A stretch of 52,229 bases of DNA, from contig NZ_JAPFFT010000026.1 in assembly GCF_026241105.1 (NCBI RefSeq), positions 1 through 52,229 of the forward strand. The letters run 5' to 3'. A program made the position numbers and the translations under genes. How positions within the stretch are numbered: the stretch's first letter is position 1; each line of letters starts with the position of its first letter. Source of the DNA: Arthrobacter rhizophilus (lineage in GTDB: Bacteria; Actinomycetota; Actinomycetes; Actinomycetales; Micrococcaceae). Positions 1 to 7,489 of this stretch are shown one piece after another. The notes below the pieces were generated by a model. It saw only the letters and a list, made by a program, of their open reading frames with translations, ran no database searches and had not been told where the DNA came from.

Positions 1-269
1 AGTTTCGCTTTCAGCGCGGCGGTCCGGGCTTCCAGCCGGGCCACTTCGGCGAGGCCGTCCAGGCAATCATCGGCCAGGCGCCGGAGCGGATCGGCGTCAC
101 GTGGTGGATCGGCGTCCCGCGGGAAATCAGCTTCCCGCGGGGAATCGAGGCCGGCCGTCTCGGCGCGCACCGAGCCGCCGCCGCTGAAGGCGGTAAGCAC
201 GGCAACGGACGCGGCAACGGCCTCCACGGCCGCGCTGCTTTCCGCAGTCCAGGCTGTCCTTCGATCCAT
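1..269 (-). CDS. DUF222-type protein, N-terminal part (cut by window edge)
   Basis: A reverse-strand frame is open from the ATG at 269 to the window edge, giving about 89 codons without a stop. The N-terminus is alanine-rich, followed by a short repeat built on PRDADPPRDADP, then a helical stretch containing LADDCLDGLAEVARLEART. That helix resembles the start of the DUF222 domain found in the many HNH-endonuclease-like proteins (DUF222-HNH) of Arthrobacter relatives. The diagnostic HNH part would lie outside the window, so function cannot be judged. A longer reverse ORF at 11-358 covers the same DNA in another frame but looks non-coding. Confidence 0.5.
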   Translation of the reverse strand, partial: MDRRTAWTAESSAAVEAVAASVAVLTAFSGGGSVRAETAGLDSPREADFPRDADPPRDADPLRRLADDCLDGLAEVARLEARTAALKAK

Positions 270-321
270 ACCCACAGCATCGCAGCAGGCACCGACAATT
301 TAGTGTTGGCGCTGCGCGCCA

Positions 322-999
322 CTAAAGCGGATCCGTGACCTCGATCCGCACGGCGCACGCATCTGCCGCAGCCCTGCGAAGGACGGTGGCGTTGGGGTCG
401 GCTACTGCCAGAAACGGCAACTGTTTCCGCGACGCGTACTCCTTCAACGCCGCATCTTCCAGGACCGCTGCGGAAAGCGCGGAGTCTCCACCGAGGACGA
501 GGTATTCAATAGCCTGGCCGGCGAAGACATGGGCGGCATGTCCGGCCACTGCATTAGCCAGCGCGTTGGCCTGGTTCTCGCGACGCCGGGCGAACCGCTG
601 CTGCGAGGATCCCCCCGCCGCGGACCGCGACTGCACATAGCGCGAACCCGATTTGGACGCGGACACTTTGCCGCCGCTCACTACGCCCACCGCGTAGCCG
701 CCCCGGCGGACCAGAATGACTCCGAGCCGCCTTTCCTGTGAAGCGAGCGATGCCAAACGCTCCACCGCGTTGATGCCCTTGCCGGGCCTTCCATCAACAG
801 GCCAGGGGGCTCTCAAAAGCGCTGTGGCGCCGTCCGCCGCCCGCAAAAGCGTGCCGCCGTCGTCGGGTTCTTCCTGAAGCGCGCCATGGCTCGCGGCGAA
901 GCGCTCCACCCAACCGGGCAACCGAGGACCAGGGATGAATGCGGTACGCCCCGCCCGAGGGGGTTGCTTTTCGTTGGGGCCGGACGGCCGGGTCTCCAC
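322..999 (-). CDS. acVLRF1-type peptidyl-tRNA hydrolase / release factor
   Basis: This 225-residue protein belongs to the actinobacterial Vms1-like release factor family. Such proteins resemble eRF1 and the eukaryotic Vms1/ANKZF1 and are thought to release nascent chains from peptidyl-tRNA on stalled ribosomes. The diagnostic stretch is visible near residues 119-142: SRYVQSRSAAGGSSQQRF followed by an Arg-rich segment. The GGSSQQR loop is the counterpart of the eRF1 GGQ catalytic loop, and its Gln is the expected key residue. The protein is soluble, with no signal peptide. It is divergent from rarA (start 1041), with only 41 bp between the two starts, so their promoters probably overlap. The ATG at 999 is the first in-frame start; a shorter start is possible because the first 25 residues are low complexity. 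Confidence 0.8.
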   Translation of the reverse strand: METRPSGPNEKQPPRAGRTAFIPGPRLPGWVERFAASHGALQEEPDDGGTLLRAADGATALLRAPWPVDGRPGKGINAVERLASLASQERRLGVILVRRGGYAVGVVSGGKVSASKSGSRYVQSRSAAGGSSQQRFARRRENQANALANAVAGHAAHVFAGQAIEYLVLGGDSALSAAVLEDAALKEYASRKQLPFLAVADPNATVLRRAAADACAVRIEVTDPL

Positions 1000-1040
1000 G
1001 TCGATGTCTCCTTCGCTGGAATCATGAGTAGCCTATCCAT

Positions 1041-2510
1041 GTGGAAGATCTCTTTGGTGCCGGCGCGGACAGCGACGATGACGCCGGCAGCCAGGCGGCG
1101 GATTCGAACCGTTCCGGTGATGGACGTGCGGGCACAGGGCGTCCGGCGTCGCCGCGGAGTCCGCTGGCCGTCCGCATGCGGCCCCGGACACTGGACGACG
1201 TCGTGGGACAGCAGCACTTGCTGGGCCAGGGGTCTCCGTTGCGGCAGCTTGCCGCGGGAGCGGACGCCGCCGGTCCCGCAGGTCCAAGCTCGGTCATCTT
1301 GTGGGGACCGCCGGGTACGGGCAAGACGACGCTTGCCCACGTCATCGCCCGCGGACCCGGCAGGAAGTTCGTTGAGTTGTCGGCGATCACCGCTGGCGTC
1401 AAGGATGTCCGGCTTGTCATGGAGAATGCCCTGACCGCCCGCGATCTTTACCGGACAACAACCGTGCTGTTCCTTGATGAGATCCACCGCTTCAACAAAG
1501 CCCAACAGGACGCCCTGCTTCCCGGCGTCGAGAACCGCTGGGTGGTCCTGGTCGCGGCTACAACTGAAAACCCGTCCTTCTCGGTTGTCTCGCCGCTGCT
1601 GTCCCGGTCATTGTTGCTCACCCTGAAACCTCTCACGGACCCCGATATCGAAGGTCTCCTGCAGCGGGCAGTTGCCGACGCCCGCGGCCTGGCAGGGAAG
1701 GTGGAGCTCAGTCCGGAAGCCCTTGAGCACTTGGTCCGCTTGTCCGGCGGGGATGCCCGCCGCGCGCTGACGGCGCTCGAGGCCGCCGCCGGCGTCGCCT
1801 ACGGGGACCGGAACGACGACGGCGACGCCTCCGAAGAGGAGGGGCTCGCGGGTGATGGCGCACCGGAGGCTCCGGTCGTCGTCGAACTCCGCCACACGGA
1901 GCGGGCCCTGGACGTGGCCGCCGTCCGGTACGACCGGGCAGGGGACCAGCACTACGACGTCGCCAGCGCGTTCATCAAATCGATCCGCGGCTCGGACGTC
2001 GATGCGGCCCTCCACTACCTGGCGCGCATGCTCGAAGCCGGCGAAGACCCTCGCTTCGTGGCCCGCCGGATCGTCATTTCCGCTGCCGAGGACATCGGCA
2101 TGGCGGATCCCACCGCGCTTCAGACCGCCGTCGCCGCTGCCCAGGCAGTCCAGCTGATCGGCATGCCCGAGGGCCGGATCATCCTTGCCGAAGCCGTGGT
2201 GCACCTGGCCACTGCGCCAAAGTCCAATGCCGCCTATATGGGCATCAACAAAGCCATTGCCGATGTACGCGCGGGGATGGGAACCGGAATTCCGGCGCAC
2301 CTGCGGGACGCCCATTACCAAGGAGCGAAGGGGCTTGGCCACGGCCAGGGCTACACCTACGCCCACGACGCGCCGCACGGCGTGGCCACCCAGCAATACG
2401 CGCCGGATGACCTGGTGGGCAAGGACTACTACGAACCCACTGGAAACGGAGCGGAACGGGACATTGCCCCCCGCCTTGAGCGGCTACGCAGGATCATCCG
2501 GGGCAAGTAG
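1041..2510 (+). CDS. rarA: Replication-associated recombination protein A (AAA+ ATPase)
   Basis: RarA/MgsA is a clamp-loader-like AAA+ ATPase acting at stalled replication forks; it interacts with single-strand binding protein in bacteria where it has been studied. Visible features are the Walker A motif GPPGTGKTT (about residues 89-97), the Walker B/DEAD-like FLDEIHRFN (about 144-152), a sensor-1 stretch ATTENPSFSV, and the C-terminal MgsA region containing YMGINKAI and GAKGLGHGQGYTYAHD. The 489-residue length fits, apart from an acidic insertion around residues 255-280 (DGDASEEEGLAGDG) between the ATPase and C-terminal domains. No obvious Shine-Dalgarno precedes the ATG, so the message may have a short leader. 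Confidence 0.93.
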   Translation: MEDLFGAGADSDDDAGSQAADSNRSGDGRAGTGRPASPRSPLAVRMRPRTLDDVVGQQHLLGQGSPLRQLAAGADAAGPAGPSSVILWGPPGTGKTTLAHVIARGPGRKFVELSAITAGVKDVRLVMENALTARDLYRTTTVLFLDEIHRFNKAQQDALLPGVENRWVVLVAATTENPSFSVVSPLLSRSLLLTLKPLTDPDIEGLLQRAVADARGLAGKVELSPEALEHLVRLSGGDARRALTALEAAAGVAYGDRNDDGDASEEEGLAGDGAPEAPVVVELRHTERALDVAAVRYDRAGDQHYDVASAFIKSIRGSDVDAALHYLARMLEAGEDPRFVARRIVISAAEDIGMADPTALQTAVAAAQAVQLIGMPEGRIILAEAVVHLATAPKSNAAYMGINKAIADVRAGMGTGIPAHLRDAHYQGAKGLGHGQGYTYAHDAPHGVATQQYAPDDLVGKDYYEPTGNGAERDIAPRLERLRRIIRGK

Positions 2511-2519
2511 TCCTCATGG

Positions 2520-2525
2520 TAGGAT
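2520..2525 (+). promoter_or_regulatory. Possible -10 element for rpsD
   Basis: TAGGAT fits an actinobacterial -10 hexamer and lies about 155 bp upstream of the rpsD start, leaving a long leader (2530-2680). No convincing -35 is seen. The leader could hold an S4 binding site, since S4 is an autoregulator in several bacteria, but no specific structure was identified. Confidence 0.25.
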
Positions 2526-2680
2526 GGATGCTTGTCTGGCAAGGCACGGACGCACATTCCATCAAAATTCACGTTTTGACGCTGTGCCCTGCGCCCCGTA
2601 GCAAAAGGCAGCGGTTGGCCGATGCTCTCCCTCATGGAGGCCAGTAACACTGACACACCGCAGATATTGGAAGGACACAA

Positions 2681-3301
2681 GTGGCTAACAACACTCGTGC
2701 TCGCCGTACTGCACGCCTCTCGCGTGCACTCGGCATCGCTCTGACCCCCAAGGCCGCCAAGTACATGGAGCGCCGCCCGTACGGCCCCGGTGAGCACGGC
2801 CGTGCCCGCAAGAAGCAGGACTCCGACTACGCCGTACGTCTGCGCGAAAAGCAGCGTCTGCGCGCCCAGTACGGCATCCGCGAAGCCCAGATGACCCGTG
2901 CCTTCGAAGAAGCACGTCGCACCAAGGGCCTGACCGGTGAAAACCTGATCGAACTGCTCGAAATGCGTCTTGACGCACTCGTGCTGCGTGCAGGCTTCGC
3001 CCGCACCATCGCCCAGGCCCGCCAGCTGGTTGTGCACCGCCACATCCTGGTTGACGGCATTCGCGTGGACCGTCCGTCGTTCCGCGTCGCGGAAGGTCAG
3101 CTCATCCACGTTCACAGCCGCAGCGAAGTCATGGCTCCGTTCCAGGTTGCAGCAGCCGGCGCACACGTCCTGACCGTCGTTCCGGCCTACCTGGACGTCA
3201 AGATTGACGCCCTGCAGGCACGCCTGGTTCGCCGCCCGAAGCGCTCCGAGGTCCCCGTGACCTGCGAAGAGCAGCTCGTCGTCGAATTCTACGCTCGCTA
3301 A
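2681..3301 (+). CDS. rpsD: 30S ribosomal protein S4
   Basis: S4 is a primary 16S rRNA-binding protein that nucleates small-subunit assembly. The 206 residues include the S4 RNA-binding (alpha-L) domain, with LDALVLRAGFARTIAQARQ near residues 97-115 and VHRHILVDG just after. The GTG at 2681 is chosen because GGAAGGA lies at proper distance upstream and the product begins ANNTRARRTARLSRALG, typical of the actinobacterial S4. The gene stands alone, away from the alpha operon, as is common in actinobacteria, and is closed by a strong terminator. Confidence 0.96.
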   Translation: MANNTRARRTARLSRALGIALTPKAAKYMERRPYGPGEHGRARKKQDSDYAVRLREKQRLRAQYGIREAQMTRAFEEARRTKGLTGENLIELLEMRLDALVLRAGFARTIAQARQLVVHRHILVDGIRVDRPSFRVAEGQLIHVHSRSEVMAPFQVAAAGAHVLTVVPAYLDVKIDALQARLVRRPKRSEVPVTCEEQLVVEFYAR

Positions 3302-3315
3302 ATTCCAGCAAGCGC

Positions 3316-3357
3316 ATACAAAGAAGCCCGTGGCACGCGCCGCGGGCTTCTTTGTAT
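3316..3357 (+). terminator. Intrinsic terminator after rpsD
   Basis: A perfect 15-bp stem (3316-3330 pairing with 3343-3357) encloses a 12-nt loop. The base of the stem ends in TTTGTAT. It starts 15 bases after the rpsD stop and is symmetric enough to act on both strands. Confidence 0.85.
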
Positions 3358-3451
3358 GTAAGGTACTTGGTGGAGCCATGCCGGGGGCCGTCAGTGCGGA
3401 GCCGCACGGCGCGCCCACCGCAACGCAACAAATGCTAGGAGATGAGTGTCC

Positions 3452-3826
3452 ATGACTGGTGGCGATATTGCAGGCCTGATCGCGGCCGGAGTCTTTGCGC
3501 TCCTTGTGCTGCTGCTGGCTGTCCCGATCCTCAAACTTGGGCGGGTCTTTGACGAAGTCCGCACCTCCATCCGCTCGCTGAGCGACGGAGCGACGCCCCT
3601 GATGGATGAAGTCACGGCGACGGTCTCCACGACCAACCAGCAGCTGAAGAAGGTGGACGGCATCACCTCCAACGTTTCCGATGCCTCAGCCAACATCTCC
3701 GCGTTGTCCTCACTGGTGGCCGCAACTGTCGGTTCACCGCTCATCAAGGTGGCCGCATTCAGCTACGGAGTGCGTACGGCTTTTTCCAACCGCCGCAAAT
3801 CGAGCAGCGGCCGCCGCAGCCGCTGA
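3452..3826 (+). CDS. DUF948-family membrane-anchored protein
   Basis: A 124-residue protein with one N-terminal membrane segment (about residues 5-28, GLIAAGVFALLVLLLAVPIL). A predicted coiled coil follows, containing TTNQQLKKVDGITSNVSDAS, and then a basic Ser/Arg-rich tail. This is the DUF948 layout, a family of unknown function common in Gram-positive bacteria. The ATG at 3452 is preferred over the GTG at 3446 because AGGAGA at 3437-3442 is at better spacing. It precedes another small membrane protein and alaS, an arrangement I recall from related actinobacteria. The role is unknown, perhaps in the envelope. Confidence 0.75.
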   Translation: MTGGDIAGLIAAGVFALLVLLLAVPILKLGRVFDEVRTSIRSLSDGATPLMDEVTATVSTTNQQLKKVDGITSNVSDASANISALSSLVAATVGSPLIKVAAFSYGVRTAFSNRRKSSSGRRSR

Positions 3827-3866
3827 ACCCGTTCGTAAGTCACGACCCTCGTACGTCAGGAAAACA

Positions 3867-4097
3867 GTGAAAAGAATCGTCTGGATGGGGATCGGCGTGG
3901 CAATCGGAATCATTGCCTTCCGCAAGATCACCGAAGCGAAGGCCAATATCGGTCCCGACGGCCTGAACCGCGCCGTAGCCCGGCTGGCTGATGGCGTGTA
4001 TGACTTCGCCGACGCAGTGCGCGCCGGAATGAATGAGCGGGAAGCCGACCTCCGGTCCGCGCTCGGCATCAACGAGCCCGACGCCGTCACCCGATAG
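3867..4097 (+). CDS. Small membrane-anchored protein of unknown function
   Basis: A 76-residue product starting at the GTG at 3867 (VKRIVWMGIGVAIGIIAF). It has a single N-terminal membrane helix followed by a charged amphipathic segment rich in Lys, Glu and Asp. It lies 40 bp after the DUF948-like gene and 120 bp before alaS, so the three may be co-transcribed. An open frame continues upstream to 3681 but overlaps the previous gene and lacks a good start. I do not recognise a named function; it resembles a conserved small actinobacterial family. Confidence 0.65.
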   Translation: MKRIVWMGIGVAIGIIAFRKITEAKANIGPDGLNRAVARLADGVYDFADAVRAGMNEREADLRSALGINEPDAVTR

Positions 4098-4217
4098 CCA
4101 CCGCGGTTCGCCCAAGCGGCCGTCAACAAGGCAGAATTAGAAGCTGCGGCAATGGCAACTGCCAGGGCCGCGCACAAACTCATGTGCAGTGAATTGAGAA
4201 GGGTAAGTAATCAGCTA

Positions 4218-6896
4218 ATGAAGTCGCAGGAGATCACCAAACGCTGGGTGGACTTTTTTGTCAGCAAGGGTCATACCGCCGTCCCCTCAGCGTCGCTCGT
4301 ATCCAGCGACCCTTCCCTGCTCTTCACTGTGGCCGGCATGGTTCCCTTCATTCCTTACCTGACCGCCCGTGAGGAGCCGCCCTTCGACCGCGCCACGAGC
4401 GTCCAGAAGTGCATCCGTACCGGTGACATCGAGGAAGTGGGCAAGACCGCCCGCCACGGCACGTTCTTCCAGATGTGCGGAAACTTCTCCTTCGGGGACT
4501 ACTTCAAGGAAGACGCCATCAAGTTCGCTTTCGAACTGCTCACCAAGAGCGTCGACGACGGCGGCTACGGGCTCGACGTAGAGCGTCTCTGGGTGACCGT
4601 CTACGAGGAAGACGACGAAGCCCAGGATCTCTGGCTCAAGAACACCGGCATCCCTGCCTCACGCATCCAGAGGATGGGGAAGGCTGACAACTACTGGTCC
4701 ACCGGGCAGCCTGGTCCCGCTGGTCCGTGCTCGGAAATCTACTACGACCGCGGCCCGGCCTACGGCGTCGAAGGCGGTCCCATCGCGGACGAAAACCGCT
4801 ATGTCGAAATCTGGAACCTCGTTTTCATGCAGTACCAGATCGAGAATGTCCGCTCGAAAGTGGACTTCGACATCGCTGGCGAGCTCCCCAAGAAGAACAT
4901 CGACACCGGCCTCGGCATGGAGCGCCTCGCGATGATCCTGCAAGGCGTCGAGAACATGTACGAGACGGACCAGGTCCGTCCGGTCATCGACCGGGCCGCG
5001 GCGCTGTCCGGCAAGGAATACACCTCTGCCGAGTCCGCTGACGACCCGCACCACACGGACGATGTCCGGATGCGCGTTGTTGCCGACCACATCCGTTCGG
5101 CCCTCATGCTGATCTCCGACGGCGTGTCGCCGTCCAACGAAGGGCGCGGCTACGTCTTGCGTCGGCTCATCCGCCGGGCCGTCCGTGCCATGCGCCTCCT
5201 CGGAGTCGAAGAGGCTTGCCTCCCGCAATTGCTTCCGGCATCCCGCGACGCCATGAAGGGCGTCTACCCGGTGGTGGAGACCGACTTCGACCGCATCAGC
5301 CGCATCGCCTATGCCGAAGAAAAAGCCTTCCTGCGCACCATCGCCTCCGGAACCGCCCGCCTCGAAGAAGCCGTGGTGCTCTCCAAGGCTGCCGGCAAGC
5401 CGCTGTCCGGCGAAGATGCCTTCGCCCTGCACGACACCTACGGGTTCCCGATCGATCTCACACTCGAAATGGCTGAGGAAGCCGGATTGAAGGTTGACGA
5501 AGCCGAATTCCGTAGCCTCATGCTGGAACAGCGCCAGCGCGCCCAGGCAGATGCCAAGGCCAAGAAGGGTGGACACGCCGATGTCTCAGCCTTCCAGGAG
5601 CTCTTGGCCGAAGGGGAGACCGTCTTTACCGGCTACACCGAGTTGGAAGGCGAAGCCCGTGTCCGCGGCATCGTCAGCGCCGGACGGCGTGTCGCCCATG
5701 CTTCCACGGGCGACGAGATCGAGCTCGTGCTCAACGAGACGCCGTTCTACGCCGAAGCCGGCGGCCAGTCCGCCGACAAGGGCCTCATCACCGGCGACGG
5801 CTTCGTCGTCGAGGTCCTCGACGTCCAGCGCCCCGTGAAGGGCCTGAGCGTCCACAAGGCGATCGTCCGCGAAGGCGAGATCGCCTCGGACGCCTTGGTG
5901 CGCGCCGCCGTCGACCGCGAACGCCGCCATGCAGCGGAGCAGGCCCACACGGGCACGCACATCGTGCACGCTGCCCTGCATCAAATCCTCGGCCCGGAAG
6001 CCACCCAGCGTGGCTCCTTTAACAAAGCCGGATACCTGCGCTTCGACTTCGCCTGGGGCGAGGGATTGAGCGCGGCCACGAAGTCCGAAATCGAAGAGGT
6101 CTCGAACATCGCCATCCGCAACAACTTCCACGTGGACACCAAGGTCATGGGCCTCGCGGAGGCGAAGACCCTCGGCGCCATGGCCCTTTTCGGCGAGAAC
6201 TACGGCAGCGAAGTCCGCGTCGTGGAGATCGACGGCGCGTGGTCCCGTGAGCTTTGCGGTGGCACCCATGTGGCCAACACCTCCCTCATCGGCAGCCTGT
6301 CGCTGCTCGGCGAACAGTCCGTCGGTTCGGGAAACCGCCGCGTGGAGGCCTTCGTCGGCCTTGACGCCTTCCGGCACCTCGCTGCCGAGCGCGCCTTGGT
6401 CACTGAGCTCACCGAGATGCTCAAGGTGCCTTCGGGCCAGCTGGCAGACAGGATCTCCAGCACCTTGGCCAAGCTCAGGGCCACCGAAAAGGAACTCGAC
6501 CGCCTCCGCAAGGAGCAGCTGACCGCGGCCGCGGCCAACCTCGTTGCCACGGCACAGGACGCCGGAGGCGTCCGGGTAGTGGCGCACGACGCGGGCCAGG
6601 TCGGGGGAGCGGACGACCTCCGCAGCCTCGCCATGGATCTGCGCAACCGGCTCGGCTCCGACGCTTCCACCGTGGCTGTGGCAGGTGTCAGCAACGACCG
6701 TCCCGTCATCATCGTGGCCACAAACGAAGCCGCCCGTGACGCGGGCGTGAAGGCAGGCGCCCTGGTCCGGGTGGCAGCAGGAATCCTCGGCGGCGGTGGC
6801 GGCGGCAAGGACGATGTCGCCCAAGGCGGAGGAACAGACGCCGCGAAGATCGCACCGGCCCTAGCGGCCGTTGTGGACGCGATCGCCAAGCACTGA
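4218..6896 (+). CDS. alaS: Alanyl-tRNA synthetase
   Basis: AlaRS charges tRNA-Ala and edits mischarged Ser/Gly. The 892 residues carry, in order, the class II catalytic core, the tRNA-recognition region, the editing domain with zinc ligands HTGTH (about residue 577) and CGGTH (about 679), and a C-terminal DHHA1-like domain with the glycine-rich segment GGGGGGKDDVAQGGG. The open frame begins at 4152, but the ATG at 4218 gives the family-typical start MKSQEITKRWVDFF and follows the purine-rich GAGAAGGG. The stop is 2 bases before the presumed ruvX start, which suggests coupling. Confidence 0.96.
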   Translation: MKSQEITKRWVDFFVSKGHTAVPSASLVSSDPSLLFTVAGMVPFIPYLTAREEPPFDRATSVQKCIRTGDIEEVGKTARHGTFFQMCGNFSFGDYFKEDAIKFAFELLTKSVDDGGYGLDVERLWVTVYEEDDEAQDLWLKNTGIPASRIQRMGKADNYWSTGQPGPAGPCSEIYYDRGPAYGVEGGPIADENRYVEIWNLVFMQYQIENVRSKVDFDIAGELPKKNIDTGLGMERLAMILQGVENMYETDQVRPVIDRAAALSGKEYTSAESADDPHHTDDVRMRVVADHIRSALMLISDGVSPSNEGRGYVLRRLIRRAVRAMRLLGVEEACLPQLLPASRDAMKGVYPVVETDFDRISRIAYAEEKAFLRTIASGTARLEEAVVLSKAAGKPLSGEDAFALHDTYGFPIDLTLEMAEEAGLKVDEAEFRSLMLEQRQRAQADAKAKKGGHADVSAFQELLAEGETVFTGYTELEGEARVRGIVSAGRRVAHASTGDEIELVLNETPFYAEAGGQSADKGLITGDGFVVEVLDVQRPVKGLSVHKAIVREGEIASDALVRAAVDRERRHAAEQAHTGTHIVHAALHQILGPEATQRGSFNKAGYLRFDFAWGEGLSAATKSEIEEVSNIAIRNNFHVDTKVMGLAEAKTLGAMALFGENYGSEVRVVEIDGAWSRELCGGTHVANTSLIGSLSLLGEQSVGSGNRRVEAFVGLDAFRHLAAERALVTELTEMLKVPSGQLADRISSTLAKLRATEKELDRLRKEQLTAAAANLVATAQDAGGVRVVAHDAGQVGGADDLRSLAMDLRNRLGSDASTVAVAGVSNDRPVIIVATNEAARDAGVKAGALVRVAAGILGGGGGGKDDVAQGGGTDAAKIAPALAAVVDAIAKH

Positions 6897-6898
6897 TC

Positions 6899-7489
6899 TT
6901 GGAGGCCATTGCGAACAACGACGACTACCCCCGGGGAATCAAACTGGGGGTAGACGTCGGCACCGTCCGTGTGGGAGTTGCGATCTGCGATCCGGACGGG
7001 ATCCTGGCCACGCCGTTCAAGACGGTGAGCCGGGACGCCAAGAAGAATTCCGACATCGGTGTGATCGTCCGGCAGGTCGCGGAGCTCGGTGTAGTCCAGA
7101 TCTTCGTCGGGCTACCGCGCACGATGAAGGGCGAGGAACACGCATCCGCGATTATGGCCAACGACTACGCGGAGTTGCTCACAGCCCACTTGCTGCGCAG
7201 TGGACTCGACGTTCCGGTCAACATGGTGGACGAGCGGCTCAGTACCGTGACGGCCCACCGCAATCTCCGTGAGGCTGGCATGAGCAGCAAGGATCATCGT
7301 AAAGTAGTGGATCAGGTTGCCGCTGCCGGAATTCTGCAGCACGCGATCGACATGCAAAAAACCAGAGGTGCAGATGTGGGCAGGCGCGTGCAAGCGCCGG
7401 CGCCACCCCAACACATTGACGGTGCCAATGCGCCGCTGCCGGCCTCCGGCATTGATCCACACTCTCCAACGAGGGGAAGACAACTGTGA
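6899..7489 (+). CDS. ruvX: Pre-16S rRNA nuclease YqgF/RuvX
   Basis: This RNase H-fold protein matures the 5' end of 16S rRNA in E. coli and is also called a putative Holliday junction resolvase. Seen are the first catalytic Asp in LGVDVGTVRVGVA, the FVGLPRTMKG strand, and VDERLSTVTA and DQVAAAGILQ, which carry the later acidic residues. The 196 residues include a proline/alanine-rich tail of about 45 residues beyond the usual domain. The start is uncertain: the TTG at 6899 follows the alaS stop by 2 bases, while a clear GGAGG (6901-6905) lies just inside the frame. The 3' end overlaps mltG by 4 bases. Confidence 0.88.
   Translation: MEAIANNDDYPRGIKLGVDVGTVRVGVAICDPDGILATPFKTVSRDAKKNSDIGVIVRQVAELGVVQIFVGLPRTMKGEEHASAIMANDYAELLTAHLLRSGLDVPVNMVDERLSTVTAHRNLREAGMSSKDHRKVVDQVAAAGILQHAIDMQKTRGADVGRRVQAPAPPQHIDGANAPLPASGIDPHSPTRGRQL

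Noticed and set aside
11..358. Reverse ORF of 115 residues at the left edge
   Set aside because: Low-complexity Arg/Pro-rich product. The overlapping frame from 269 to the window edge gives a protein-like DUF222-type sequence.
5586..6824. 412-residue reverse ORF antisense to alaS
   Set aside because: Covers the AlaRS editing domain in antisense; composition typical of a shadow frame.
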